Positions 10,067 to 19,430 of a DNA stretch of 42,535 nt are shown one piece after another. Both the position numbers and the translations under genes were made by a program. Source of the DNA: Glaciecola sp. UBA983. GTDB taxonomy: Bacteria; Pseudomonadota; Gammaproteobacteria; Enterobacterales; Alteromonadaceae. The stretch lies in the NCBI GenBank assembly GCA_002292215.1, contig DBBN01000081.1:1-42535 (forward strand), written 5' to 3'. Position 1 is the stretch's first letter; the number at the start of each line of letters is the position of its first letter. Below the pieces are notes generated by a model that searched no databases, was not told the origin of the DNA, and saw nothing but the letters and a program-made list of their open reading frames with translations.

Positions 10067-11137
10067 TTAACGTGCGCCTAAAATGGGTTCAAGCACTGAC
10101 TCCGTAACATCATCGGTAACAATGGCTGAGCCAATACCGGTAGGAATGATAAACCGTATCTTGCCCGCTAGGACTTTTTTATCATGACTCATGTGTTTGA
10201 TGTAGGTTGCCATCGTCATATTTTTAGGTCCTGCAATCGGTAAATTAAACGCTGCATGCAGGTCAATAATACGTCGAAGTTCGGCTTCGGATAGACGATT
10301 TTGTGCCACTGCTACTTGCGATGCAATAATAGTACCAGCTGCCACTGCTTCACCATGTAACCAATTTCCATAGCCCATTTCAGCTTCGATTGCATGGCCA
10401 AAGGTGTGTCCTAAATTCAATAAGGCGCGTAAGCCTTTTTCACGTTCATCTTGAGCGACAATTTCGGCTTTGATAGCACAGCAGCGTTCAATGGCATAGC
10501 TGAGTGCTTCGGGATCAAGCGCTTGTAATGATTCAATATTATCTTCAAGCCAAGTAAATAACTGCGCATCATAAATAATGCCATACTTAATGACTTCAGC
10601 CATGCCGGCGGCGAACTCACGCGGCGGTAATGTCGTTAGCGACTGAGTATCGATATACACGGCTTGAGGTTGATAGAATGCCCCTATCATATTTTTGCCT
10701 AAAGGGTGATTGACTGCCGTTTTGCCGCCAACAGAAGAATCAACTTGCGACAATAATGTCGTTGGAATTTGAATGAAATCAATACCACGTTGAAAAGTCG
10801 CTGCAACAAAACCGGTTAGATCGCCAATAACGCCACCACCTAAAGCAATGAGTGTAGTATCACGCGAAGCATGTTCGCTTAATAAAAAACTATGTACTTT
10901 TTCAAAATGGGTCAGATCTTTGTATTGCTCACCATCCGGTAAGATAATGTGAGAGACATTGGCATGATTTAATGCAGTGATAAATTGATCAAGATAGAGC
11001 GGGGCAATAGTGTCATTGGTAACAACCACAATTTTTTCGCTAGTAATATGATCAAACAAGCCAGATTGCGCTAACAATCCGGCTTGAATGTAGATCGGGT
11101 AGCTTCTTGCCCCCAAATCAACGTTAAGTGTAGGCAT
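10067..11137 (-). CDS. aroB: 3-dehydroquinate synthase
   Basis: Second shikimate-pathway enzyme, converting DAHP to 3-dehydroquinate with NAD and a divalent metal. The 356-residue protein has the NAD-binding [16 protein letters not shown] (100-115) and the metal ligands E181 ([10 protein letters not shown]), H244 (NLGHTFGH) and H261 (HGEAVAAG). These sit at the expected spacing relative to the E. coli enzyme. The ATG at 11137 has AAGGAG upstream. aroK lies 21 bp upstream, so the two are co-transcribed. Confidence 0.97.
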   Translation of the reverse strand: MPTLNVDLGARSYPIYIQAGLLAQSGLFDHITSEKIVVVTNDTIAPLYLDQFITALNHANVSHIILPDGEQYKDLTHFEKVHSFLLSEHASRDTTLIALGGGVIGDLTGFVAATFQRGIDFIQIPTTLLSQVDSSVGGKTAVNHPLGKNMIGAFYQPQAVYIDTQSLTTLPPREFAAGMAEVIKYGIIYDAQLFTWLEDNIESLQALDPEALSYAIERCCAIKAEIVAQDEREKGLRALLNLGHTFGHAIEAEMGYGNWLHGEAVAAGTIIASQVAVAQNRLSEAELRRIIDLHAAFNLPIAGPKNMTMATYIKHMSHDKKVLAGKIRFIIPTGIGSAIVTDDVTESVLEPILGAR

Positions 11138-11158
11138 GGGGGAGCTCCTTAAAAAGTG

Positions 11159-11674
11159 TTACAGACCGATTTTTTGGATGATTTGATTGGCAACTGAACG
11201 TGCACTTTGATCATCTGTATCAACCACGTAATCTGCCACTTCTTCGTAAAGTGGGTTACGTGATTCTGCTAAATTGCGTAATACGACTTCAGGATCGTCG
11301 TTTTGTAAAAGTGGACGACGCTTGTCACGCTGAGTGCGGGCGACTTGTTTATCAATCGTGGTTTGCAAATAAACTACGATACCACGTGCTGACAAACGGT
11401 TGCGTACTGCAGGTGTAATAATAGAACCACCGCCAGTAGCTAGGACAATACCTTGCTTATCGGTCAATTCATTAATAGTTTCTAATTCACGCTTACGAAA
11501 TCCGTCTTCGCCTTCAAGGTCGAAGATCCAAGCGATATCAGCGCCTGTTTTACGTTCAATTTCATGATCGGAGTCAAAGAATTCTAGATGCAATTCGTCT
11601 GCTAGGTGTCTTCCAATGGTGCTTTTTCCAGCGCCCATAGGGCCTACCAAAAAGATATTACGTTTTTCAGCCAT
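11159..11674 (-). CDS. aroK: Shikimate kinase
   Basis: Phosphorylates shikimate at the 3-hydroxyl. The 171-residue P-loop kinase has Walker [10 protein letters not shown] (11-19), the shikimate-binding DSD at the end of strand 2 (FFDSDHEIE), the GGG turn (LATGGGSI) and the RRPLL lid. Length is normal for AroK. The ribosome binding site is weak. A recognisable sigma-70-like promoter lies 140-170 bp upstream, within the pilQ-aroK gap. Confidence 0.97.
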   Translation of the reverse strand: MAEKRNIFLVGPMGAGKSTIGRHLADELHLEFFDSDHEIERKTGADIAWIFDLEGEDGFRKRELETINELTDKQGIVLATGGGSIITPAVRNRLSARGIVVYLQTTIDKQVARTQRDKRRPLLQNDDPEVVLRNLAESRNPLYEEVADYVVDTDDQSARSVANQIIQKIGL

Positions 11675-11814
11675 ATCTGGTTAATTCGCTTTTAAGTTAT
11701 TGATTTTTAATGGGGAGATATATAATTCCTAGGCTACCCATTACGTAGTTGTATCGTAGGCAAGCATGCTACTAACACAACGCCTCAGACCTCGTCTAAT
11801 TTTCGAGTGTGCGG

Positions 11815-11843
11815 ATTATCGCAGTCTTGCGCCTGTCAAGCAA
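11815..11843 (-). promoter_or_regulatory. Putative sigma-70 promoter for aroK-aroB-damX-dam
   Basis: On the minus strand TTGCTT (11843-11838) and GATAAT (11820-11815) are separated by 17 bp, a near-consensus pair. It lies just after the pilQ stop and leaves an untranslated leader of about 130 nt before aroK. This lets the aro-dam genes be expressed independently of the pilus genes. Confidence 0.55.
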
Positions 11844-11855
11844 GTTAAAATCCAT

Positions 11856-13538
11856 TTAATCCATGACTATTTTAGGTGTAACAAAGATAAGTAATTCACG
11901 TTTTTGCTCGATACTTACCTTATTTCTGAATAATCCACCGACGATAGGAATATCTCCAAGTAGAGGTACTTTGGTTACATCGTTTGTGCTGATTTGTTGA
12001 AAAATCCCGCCTAACACGATGGTTTCGCCATTTTCGACTAACACTTGGGTTTTAATTTCTTGAGTATCAATGGCAACAGCTGGACCAGTTGAAGTGGACA
12101 CGGTTTCACCACGGGTATCTTGGGTCACCACCAAATCTAAAATAATGCGATTATCCGGTGTAATATGTGGGGTAACTTTGAGACTTAATACCGCTTTTTT
12201 AAATTCAACTGAGGTTGCGCCACTCGAAGTTGATTGCACATAAGGGATTTCGGTACCTTGTTCAATATATGCTTCTTGTTGATTGGCAACCGTGATGCGA
12301 GGACTGGCAATTATTTCACCTCGATTTTCGGTTTCTAATGCGGATAATTCTAAATCTAATATAGTCCCATCCATTAAACTGGCGATTTGCACTCCGATTC
12401 GTCCTGCGGCATTGGCAACCGGAAGATTCACATTAAGACGGTCTGATAACTCAGGGATCACGCCAGAGTTAATATTGCTCGCAGCGATTGCACTGCCTGA
12501 TAATGCGGCATCTCCTTGACGCCCAGTCAAACCCCAGCGCACCCCCAATTGTTCATCGACATTATCTCTTACTGTGACCATGCGTGATTCGATAAGGACT
12601 TGTTTGACCGGAACATCTAGTTCTTTGAGCAGTCTTTTTGCCATGGAGATAGAATCCACACTATCACGTAATAGTAACGTATTGGTACGTTCATCTACGG
12701 CAACTGAGCCTCGTGCTGACAATATGCCCCCGTTTGATGATTGTAGAAGAGTGGCCATTTGTTCAGCTTTAGCATAATTAACGCGCACATTTTCTGATAC
12801 TAATGGCGCTAGATTTTGTGCTTGTTGTTGTGCTTGCAGAACCGCGCTTTCCCGGGCAGCGAGCTCTTCTTGCGGGGCGATCAGTAAAATATTCCCTTCG
12901 ATACGTTGATCTAGTCCACGAATTTTTAAGATCATCGCTAAGGCTTGATCCCAAGGCACATCTTGTAAGTTGATGGTCACGTTACCTGAGACGGTATCAG
13001 TGGTCACTAAATTAAAATCATTTAACTGGGCAATAATTTGTAAAACCTGACGCACCGGAACGTCTTGAAAATCCAAACTAATGGGCTTGCCACTATAGGT
13101 CGCATTGGAGAGTGTTTTTTTTGCAGGTTTGGGAATAAAAGTCACAATCCATTGTGAATCGGTTCGCTGTTTATTTATTAGCATACTTTGAGTATGGGTG
13201 AGTGCGATCCGGGTCGTCTCATTATCTTGATACGTTTCAATCAATTGTAATGGAACCCCAAATGCGCTGACATCGAACTGTGCAAGTTGGTCTTTGGCTA
13301 ATTTGGTCTGGGGTAAGGTAATTTCACTATTGATGTCATTACTCATGATGTTTAGTATGGGCGGAGTCGCCGAAAATGATAGGGTTAAGACGCCTTGATT
13401 ACTATTACCTCGGGTAAATGCGACATCTGTGATTATGACTGTTTGGGCTTGAGCTTTAGCAATAAGCGTCACACTCATCAGTATGATTAAGCTTAGATAT
13501 ACCCACGTCATTGTTTTTTTGATAAAGAAATTAAGCAT
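11856..13538 (-). CDS. pilQ: Type IV pilus secretin PilQ
   Basis: Outer-membrane secretin through which the pilus fibre exits. The 560-residue precursor has a long signal peptide ending near AKAQAQ, AMIN-type N-terminal sequence and an STN/secretin N0-like block (ISLDFQDVPVRQVLQIIAQL). The conserved secretin C-terminus follows (VTPHITPDNRIILDLVV, then VPLLGDIPIVGGLFR and ELLIFVTPKIV). The open frame extends 29 codons upstream, but the ATG at 13538 carries AGGAG 10 nt away and starts the signal peptide. It overlaps the pilP stop by 8 nt, as expected in a pilMNOPQ operon. Confidence 0.96.
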   Translation of the reverse strand: MLNFFIKKTMTWVYLSLIILMSVTLIAKAQAQTVIITDVAFTRGNSNQGVLTLSFSATPPILNIMSNDINSEITLPQTKLAKDQLAQFDVSAFGVPLQLIETYQDNETTRIALTHTQSMLINKQRTDSQWIVTFIPKPAKKTLSNATYSGKPISLDFQDVPVRQVLQIIAQLNDFNLVTTDTVSGNVTINLQDVPWDQALAMILKIRGLDQRIEGNILLIAPQEELAARESAVLQAQQQAQNLAPLVSENVRVNYAKAEQMATLLQSSNGGILSARGSVAVDERTNTLLLRDSVDSISMAKRLLKELDVPVKQVLIESRMVTVRDNVDEQLGVRWGLTGRQGDAALSGSAIAASNINSGVIPELSDRLNVNLPVANAAGRIGVQIASLMDGTILDLELSALETENRGEIIASPRITVANQQEAYIEQGTEIPYVQSTSSGATSVEFKKAVLSLKVTPHITPDNRIILDLVVTQDTRGETVSTSTGPAVAIDTQEIKTQVLVENGETIVLGGIFQQISTNDVTKVPLLGDIPIVGGLFRNKVSIEQKRELLIFVTPKIVMD

Positions 13539-14094
13539 GGATGTTATCTCCTGCATCTGCCGTAATGGCAATGCGAGTTTGTTTGGATTGGTAACAGCCT
13601 GCGCCATCAGGAATGAGTTGATCAACTAACACATGGTCGGATTCGATATGCGTAATTTTGCCGTGAAATAACCCTAAATAATGTCCAATTTGTGCTTTAT
13701 GTAATTTGCCATCATTAGTTTTAAAGAGCGCAAATGCAGTGTTATTGATCCGTAAAATCCCAGACATTGCGATAGCGTCAATACCATAAGATTCTAATGC
13801 TGATGTTTGACGGGCAAAATTTGGCATTCTACAATTGCCTCGTTGCATTGATACATGTGTCGGCATAGCATTAACTGGACTGATAAATGGAGAGCGCATT
13901 GCTGCAGCTTGATATTGATAATTGGGGAGGGCGTGAAATTCAGGGCTTGGCTCTAACGATACCGGCGTCGTCGATTGCACATTGGCGGTAAATTGCGCCA
14001 AATCGTCAGTTGAATGACTGCATCCACTCAGCATGAGTAACGCACTACAACTTATGAGTAATGCTTGAAAGGGTTTCAATCTAGGGTTTTTCAT
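13531..14094 (-). CDS. pilP: Type IV pilus assembly lipoprotein PilP
   Basis: A 187-residue lipoprotein linking the PilN/PilO inner-membrane complex to the PilQ secretin. The lipobox LSGC places the lipidated Cys at residue 25. The PilP core is visible around residues 80-150 (LESYGIDAIAMSGILRIN, LHKAQIGHYLGLFHGKITHI). The ATG overlaps the pilO stop (ATGA), and the C-terminus overlaps the pilQ start. The order MNOPQ confirms the assignment. Confidence 0.93.
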   Translation of the reverse strand: MKNPRLKPFQALLISCSALLMLSGCSHSTDDLAQFTANVQSTTPVSLEPSPEFHALPNYQYQAAAMRSPFISPVNAMPTHVSMQRGNCRMPNFARQTSALESYGIDAIAMSGILRINNTAFALFKTNDGKLHKAQIGHYLGLFHGKITHIESDHVLVDQLIPDGAGCYQSKQTRIAITADAGDNIHA

Positions 14095-14696
14095 AATGCA
14101 ACGACCTCTTTTTCACTAGCGGTGCGATAGGTCCTTGCTTGCATTTGTAACCGTAAGCCTTCGGTTTCATTGGTCAGTGCAAAATCATGCAGAGTCACAA
14201 TGCGCGGTAATGTCGCTATTTTTGTCACAAACTGTCCAAAATCATGGTACTGGCCTGTCACTTCTAATTGTATCGGCAGTTCAGTGTAAAATTCTTTCTC
14301 TATTTCCGGTTGCCACTGTAATAAACGAAAGGTCAGTCCCGAGGTCGTACCCACATAGGTAATATCATCAAGTAAGCCAGGTGTTTCATTGCTCGTGGGT
14401 AACGATTTGAGCATAAACGCAAAATCTTGTTGCATTTGTTTGAGTTGCGCTTGATAGGCCGATAAATTAACGGCGGTACGATATTTAGCTTCGTACTGAT
14501 GTTTCAATGTCGCTTCTTCGGCGGTAGCAGAATCGAGTAATGGCAATTTGGGACTCACTAATAAAAACCAGCCTAGACCAAGACTAAATAAAGCCGTGAC
14601 GATGGCAACGACCCATTTTACTTCATGGGGCCAGGTAGCGACTTGCTCAAAATCCAATTCATTGAGTTGTTTTAGCTGAGTCACATCAAATTTCAT
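14091..14696 (-). CDS. pilO: Type IV pilus assembly protein PilO
   Basis: A 201-residue bitopic inner-membrane protein. It has a short cytoplasmic N-terminus (LKQLNELDFEQVATWPHEVK), one transmembrane helix at about 26-48 (WVVAIVTALFSLGLGWFLLVS), a coiled-coil stretch and a ferredoxin-like periplasmic domain. It heterodimerises with PilN to align the pilus machine. It overlaps pilN and pilP by 4 nt each, which implies translational coupling. Confidence 0.93.
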   Translation of the reverse strand: MKFDVTQLKQLNELDFEQVATWPHEVKWVVAIVTALFSLGLGWFLLVSPKLPLLDSATAEEATLKHQYEAKYRTAVNLSAYQAQLKQMQQDFAFMLKSLPTSNETPGLLDDITYVGTTSGLTFRLLQWQPEIEKEFYTELPIQLEVTGQYHDFGQFVTKIATLPRIVTLHDFALTNETEGLRLQMQARTYRTASEKEVVAL

Positions 14697-15295
14697 GGTT
14701 GTCTCCTAGTTGCCAAATCGCTCTGGGGATCGTTAAGTTGCGCCATTGGCGCAACTTCAGGGGCGATCATCACGGTTAATCGAAACTGACTATTGGCGGT
14801 CGCTGAACTGACATCTGCTTTAATTGATGCTAACTCTTCTTGTAAAAAAACAGGTGATTGATGTAACTGACGCATAAACGTTGCCAACCGATTGTTGGAA
14901 TCAGAATGCCCTTCAATCTCGATAATATTGCCTGTCCGACTCATTTTGTTAAATGTCATGCCCGCTGGAACGAGCTGTGCGAGTTGATCTAATATCGTTG
15001 GAGTTGCGTGACGTGAAATTTGCAATTGCTCCACCAAGCGCATTTTTTGTTCGAGAGCACGTTTATCGGTTTTGAGAATTTTAATTTGCGCAATCTTGGC
15101 ATCTAATACTGCAATTTGTGTTTGTAAAAATTGATTGCGACTTTGTTGCTGCTTTAAAAGTTGTTCTATTCCCATACTACTTAACCATGTCAGCCCCGCC
15201 CCCAATAGCGCAATGGCACTGAGTAATCCAATATAGTGTTTCTTTTGAGCTTGACGGCGGGCTTCACGCCACGGTAATAGGTTAATGCGCGCCAT
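14693..15295 (-). CDS. pilN: Type IV pilus assembly protein PilN
   Basis: A 200-residue partner of PilO and PilM. The N-terminal INLLPWREARR motif is the segment that binds a groove on PilM. A transmembrane helix follows (about 20-42, IGLLSAIALLGAGLTWLSS), then a coiled coil and a periplasmic domain. An in-frame GTG three codons upstream exists, but the ATG at 15295 has GGAG at 8 nt. It overlaps pilM by 14 nt and pilO by 4 nt. Confidence 0.93.
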   Translation of the reverse strand: MARINLLPWREARRQAQKKHYIGLLSAIALLGAGLTWLSSMGIEQLLKQQQSRNQFLQTQIAVLDAKIAQIKILKTDKRALEQKMRLVEQLQISRHATPTILDQLAQLVPAGMTFNKMSRTGNIIEIEGHSDSNNRLATFMRQLHQSPVFLQEELASIKADVSSATANSQFRLTVMIAPEVAPMAQLNDPQSDLATRRQP

Positions 15296-16352
15296 GTTGT
15301 TCACTCCGCATTGCTAAACCAGTAGCCACACATAGTAACGGTTTGGCTGCTACTAATTGCTCGGTCATAACCTCAGGATGGATCGAAATGTGTGCAAAGG
15401 GATCAACGAGCGTAAATGTAATCCCCATTTCAGTGGTCAGTGACTCTGCGATATTAGGGAGCATAGCAACACCACCACACAAGTGAATTGATGTTGGTAA
15501 TTCATTGTTTAATAAATTTTGCATCAACTGTAATGCCCGCAATATATGTTGCTGTAACTGAGCATGAAAGATAGGTAATACTTGTTGTTGCCACTGGGTA
15601 TCTAATGTACCGGCGCTTAATTGTTGCAGCACGGTCTGCCCATCAAGTCGCATCGTTAATGCGATGTCTTGAGTGAAATGTTGTAAGCCAAATTGATGTT
15701 CTTTACTGTAGGTGACTGTGTTGGCTTGTGTCACAACAATATGCATCAGTTCGTTCCCAATATGGATCATGACTTGCTCGAGGGAGCTATCTGTGTCGGT
15801 ATATTGCGCTAACGCTAAATTTTCTAAAGCATCTAATTCGGTATCGACTATCTTTGGCAGCATGCCCGCCTCTCGTGCCAATGTCATGCGGTTGTCGACT
15901 AATTGACGATGAGCAGCAGTTAACAATACATCTGCTTTATCTGTCTGATTGACGGTTGCGCCCAGAGTTTCAAAATCCCAGTAAACCTCATCTAATGGAT
16001 AGGGGATTAAACTGTCTGCTTCAATTTCAATTTGTTCTTCAAGATGCTGTTCATCTAGATCTGAAGGCATTTGAATGACTTTACTCAACACCGAGGTGCC
16101 TGATACAGCAATCACCGTAGGTTGATGTTTGAGCTTAAGTTTCATCATTATTTTTTTGAGGGTGTTAGAAACACTATCGAAATCGACAATGTCGCGTTCG
16201 GTAAATGCTTGGCTTGGGATCAATTCACAAGCAACCCCTCGACATTCCCAGTGCTGGTCAATCGGAGCAAGCAACACCGCTTTAATAAAAGTAGTGCCAA
16301 TATCCACACCTAATAAAGGTTTGGTTTTGGGTGTAAAAACGGTAAACTTCAT
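15282..16352 (-). CDS. pilM: Type IV pilus assembly ATPase-fold protein PilM
   Basis: An actin/FtsA-like cytoplasmic protein, 356 residues, that nucleates the PilMNO platform. Phosphate-1 sequence LLGVDIGTTFIKAVLL is at the N-terminus and the adenosine motif IHLCGGVAMLPNI is near residue 310. The open frame continues 24 codons upstream, but the ATG at 16352 follows AAGGA and gives the normal PilM N-terminus (MKFTVFTPKTKPLLGVDIG). It is the first gene of pilMNOPQ and is divergent from mrcA, a common gammaproteobacterial arrangement. Confidence 0.94.
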   Translation of the reverse strand: MKFTVFTPKTKPLLGVDIGTTFIKAVLLAPIDQHWECRGVACELIPSQAFTERDIVDFDSVSNTLKKIMMKLKLKHQPTVIAVSGTSVLSKVIQMPSDLDEQHLEEQIEIEADSLIPYPLDEVYWDFETLGATVNQTDKADVLLTAAHRQLVDNRMTLAREAGMLPKIVDTELDALENLALAQYTDTDSSLEQVMIHIGNELMHIVVTQANTVTYSKEHQFGLQHFTQDIALTMRLDGQTVLQQLSAGTLDTQWQQQVLPIFHAQLQQHILRALQLMQNLLNNELPTSIHLCGGVAMLPNIAESLTTEMGITFTLVDPFAHISIHPEVMTEQLVAAKPLLCVATGLAMRSEQHGAH

Positions 16353-16481
16353 TTTATCTACTTCCTTAATGCGTTGAATCGCGTTATTGCTAGTGACATT
16401 ATTGGTCAAAAACACCTCCAACAAGGTCTTGTTTCTGACACATACGTATTAAAATATATGACAAATGGAACATATTGCGTT

Positions 16482-19337
16482 GTGATAAACCGGTTGAAAA
16501 GTGTAATCAGAACTTTAGTCGTGTTCGGGATCTTGGGTCTAACCCTCGCACTGCTTGGGACTGCGTCATTATATTTTTATGTTAAAACTGATCTCCCATC
16601 GGTTGAGTCTCTCAAAGACGTGCGTTTGCAAACGCCAATGAAAATTTATACCCAAGACGGTCAACTTATTTCCCAATATGGGGTGAAGCGACGCATTCCT
16701 GTGACCCTTGATGATGTCCCACAACAACTAATCAATGCGATTTTAGCTACCGAAGATTCTCGTTTTTACGATCACGATGGCATTGACCCGATTGGTATGG
16801 TGCGTGCCTTAATCAATTTAATTGTCACAGGTGAAAAAGGCCAAGGCGGCAGCACGTTAACTATGCAGATTGCACGTGGATTTTTCTTATCTAGAGAAAA
16901 AACCTACATACGTAAAATTAAAGAAGTATTTATTGCATGGCATATCGAACAGACGTTAACGAAGAATGAAATTCTGACGTTATATTTGAATAAAATTGAA
17001 CTTGGACACCGTGCGTTTGGTTTTGGTGCCGCAGCACAAGTGTATTATGGTTCAACCTTAACCGAACTTAATTTAGCGCAAATTGCAACCTTAGCGGGAT
17101 TACCGCAAGCTCCGTCAATACTTAACCCCATCAGTCGTCCTAAGCGCTCTGTAGAACGTCGCCGAATAGTATTATTGCGCATGTTAGATGAAGGTTATAT
17201 TACCCGTGAAGAATTTAAAATCGCACGTGATGAGCCGGTTACTGCATCCAAACATGGCGCAGAAATTGATTTTTCGGCACCATATTTAGCCGATATTATT
17301 TATAACGAAATGGTCGAATTGTACGGTAAAGAAGAAGCTGAAACAGGGGGCTATAAAGTTTATGCAACCGTTCCAGCTAATTTACAACAAGCTGCGCAGC
17401 AAGCTTTAATCCAAAATATCCATGATTATGATGAGCGCCATGGTTATCGTGGAGTCATTACTAATCTAGAGCAATTATATCAATTATGGCAATTTGAAAC
17501 GGAACAAACCGATGAGTTTATTCCTGAGCTAAAACCAGAACTGAAGCCAGAACTACAGGCTGAACTTGATCTTAACGAGACACAAGAAGAAAACATTGAT
17601 GATACGGATACGCCTGATGTGCCAGATGCGTCTATGGTGATAGTGCCGGTTGTCAACGAGCGAACTAAACTTGTTAGTGCTGAGCAACCTAGCAGCGCGA
17701 GTGCATTGTTACTCGACTCCTTGCCCGTTAGTGTGATCCTCGACTTGTTAGCTCAAGTTGATCCCATTGCACCTCTTGAGCCAGCCATTGTGATGACCCT
17801 AGAGGATCAATCGCTGCAAGTCTTAAATCAACAAGGTGTATTGCTCACAATTGAGTGGCCTGGATTAGCTTGGGCACGTCCTTATATCAATGACCAACGT
17901 CAAGGTGCGATTCCCACAAGCGCCAGTGATATTGTACAAATCGGCGACATTGTTTATGTCCGACAAGTGGCAGACAAAGGACTGTATTTATCACAATTAC
18001 CTGAAGTGAGCAGTGCGTTTATTGCATTAAATCCAAATGATGGGGCTGTGCAAGCCGTTGTTGGCGGCTATAACTTTTATCAAAGTCAATTTAACCGTGC
18101 CACGCAAGCAAAACGTCAAGTGGGTTCAAATATAAAACCCTTTGTTTATTCGGCAGCATTAGATAATGGCTATACCATCGCAAGTGTCATCAATGATGCC
18201 CCAATTAATCAATGGGATGCAAGTAGCGGTATTGCGTGGCGGCCACAAAATTCCCCACCGGTGTACGATGGGCCTATTCGTATGCGTCAAGCATTAGGTA
18301 AATCTAAAAACGTTGTCTCGGTGCGCTTATTGCGCGCAGTCGGGATTGAAAATACTGCCCGTCATATTGCCAAGTTTGGCTTTGATTTGGATGATATTCC
18401 TCGGGATGAAACATTATCATTGGGTTCTGGCTCGCATACGCCGTTGGAAGTAGCAACGGGGATCGCGACGATTGCCAATGGCGGCTTCGCCGTGACGCCT
18501 TATTTTATCGATAAAATTACGAATGAAGCCGGTGACATTATTTTTAAAGCTAATATGCCAAGAGCGTGTGACGACTGTATTACTGAAATCGTTAAAGTTA
18601 CCCCATTGACCAATAAAAACGGTAATATCGCGTCGCTTGAAGCGTTATTAACCCAAGAGTTGACTAACAACGTTAATGCCCAGCATACTACTGATTTGGC
18701 AACCGATAAGATGATTTCTGCCCCCCGAGTTATCAGTGCCCAGAATGCTTTCTTGGTGTCACAAATGATGCGCAGTGCAGTCCGAGCTAATGGCAGTTGG
18801 AATAATAAAACCTATTGGTTAGGTACAGGTTGGCGCGCCCGAAATGTATTGCAACGTACCGATATTGGCGGTAAAACCGGAACGACGAATGATTCTCGTG
18901 ATACGTGGTTTAGTGGTTTTGCTCCTGGTTTGGTGGCAACTAGCTGGGTGGGCTTTGATGACAGTGCAAGACAGCTTGGTCGGACTTCGCGTAATCAAAA
19001 TTTAATCAATTTAAATCCAAGTAAATTTAATTGGATTGGTAATGCACTGATTGGTGCCGAAGACGGTGCGAAAGCGGCGCAACCTGCTTGGATCCGATTT
19101 ATGCAAGTGGCATTAGCGGACATACCGGAAGGCAGCACACAAGTCCCTGATGGGATCACCCAAGTGCGTATCGATCGCACGACAGGGAAATTGACGGATC
19201 GCACTGATCACACTTCAATGTTTGAATATTTTCAATTAGGGACACAACCCACATCGAAAGTGAGCCAAGATCAAATTGTTGACCTGTTAGAAGAACAAAA
19301 AACATCAGTAAAAGAAGAAGCTGACGATATTTTTTAG
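16482..19337 (+). CDS. mrcA: Penicillin-binding protein 1A (bifunctional peptidoglycan synthase)
   Basis: Class A PBP that polymerises and cross-links peptidoglycan. It has an N-terminal transmembrane helix, then a GT51 domain with catalytic Glu in ATEDSRFYDHDG (about residue 91) and TLTMQIARGFFLSREKT. The transpeptidase domain has SNIK (Ser about 549), SKN in LGKSKNVVSV and KTG in GGKTGTTNDSRDTWFSG. The frame opens at 16374, but the GTG at 16482 (951 residues) fits PBP1A N-termini (INRLKSVIRTLVVFG) and leaves room for divergent promoters; an ATG at 16458 is an alternative. A 45-residue acidic insertion (about 340-384) with ELKP repeats lies in the OB-like linker region. Confidence 0.95.
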   Translation: MINRLKSVIRTLVVFGILGLTLALLGTASLYFYVKTDLPSVESLKDVRLQTPMKIYTQDGQLISQYGVKRRIPVTLDDVPQQLINAILATEDSRFYDHDGIDPIGMVRALINLIVTGEKGQGGSTLTMQIARGFFLSREKTYIRKIKEVFIAWHIEQTLTKNEILTLYLNKIELGHRAFGFGAAAQVYYGSTLTELNLAQIATLAGLPQAPSILNPISRPKRSVERRRIVLLRMLDEGYITREEFKIARDEPVTASKHGAEIDFSAPYLADIIYNEMVELYGKEEAETGGYKVYATVPANLQQAAQQALIQNIHDYDERHGYRGVITNLEQLYQLWQFETEQTDEFIPELKPELKPELQAELDLNETQEENIDDTDTPDVPDASMVIVPVVNERTKLVSAEQPSSASALLLDSLPVSVILDLLAQVDPIAPLEPAIVMTLEDQSLQVLNQQGVLLTIEWPGLAWARPYINDQRQGAIPTSASDIVQIGDIVYVRQVADKGLYLSQLPEVSSAFIALNPNDGAVQAVVGGYNFYQSQFNRATQAKRQVGSNIKPFVYSAALDNGYTIASVINDAPINQWDASSGIAWRPQNSPPVYDGPIRMRQALGKSKNVVSVRLLRAVGIENTARHIAKFGFDLDDIPRDETLSLGSGSHTPLEVATGIATIANGGFAVTPYFIDKITNEAGDIIFKANMPRACDDCITEIVKVTPLTNKNGNIASLEALLTQELTNNVNAQHTTDLATDKMISAPRVISAQNAFLVSQMMRSAVRANGSWNNKTYWLGTGWRARNVLQRTDIGGKTGTTNDSRDTWFSGFAPGLVATSWVGFDDSARQLGRTSRNQNLINLNPSKFNWIGNALIGAEDGAKAAQPAWIRFMQVALADIPEGSTQVPDGITQVRIDRTTGKLTDRTDHTSMFEYFQLGTQPTSKVSQDQIVDLLEEQKTSVKEEADDIF

Positions 19338-19338
19338 A

Positions 19339-19362
19339 CCCTATTTTTTAAACAAAATAGGG
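19339..19362 (+). terminator. Inverted repeat after mrcA, weak terminator candidate
   Basis: A perfect 9-bp stem, CCCTATTTT with AAAATAGGG, closes a 6-nt TTAAAC loop one base after the mrcA stop. There is no U tract on the 3' side, so intrinsic termination would be weak. It may instead protect the mRNA 3' end. Confidence 0.45.
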
Positions 19363-19430
19363 GAGTATAAAAGGCATCACGTCAACGTTATTAAATACTT
19401 AATGAAAACAAAATAAACAACAGAAAAACT

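Noticed and set aside
11818..11838. TTGACA read as the -35 of the aroK promoter
   Set aside because: Only 13 bp from the -10 box; the overlapping TTGCTT at 17 bp fits better.
16374..16481. N-terminal extension of mrcA
   Set aside because: It would start 21 bp from pilM and adds 36 residues without family support; the GTG at 16482 fits better.
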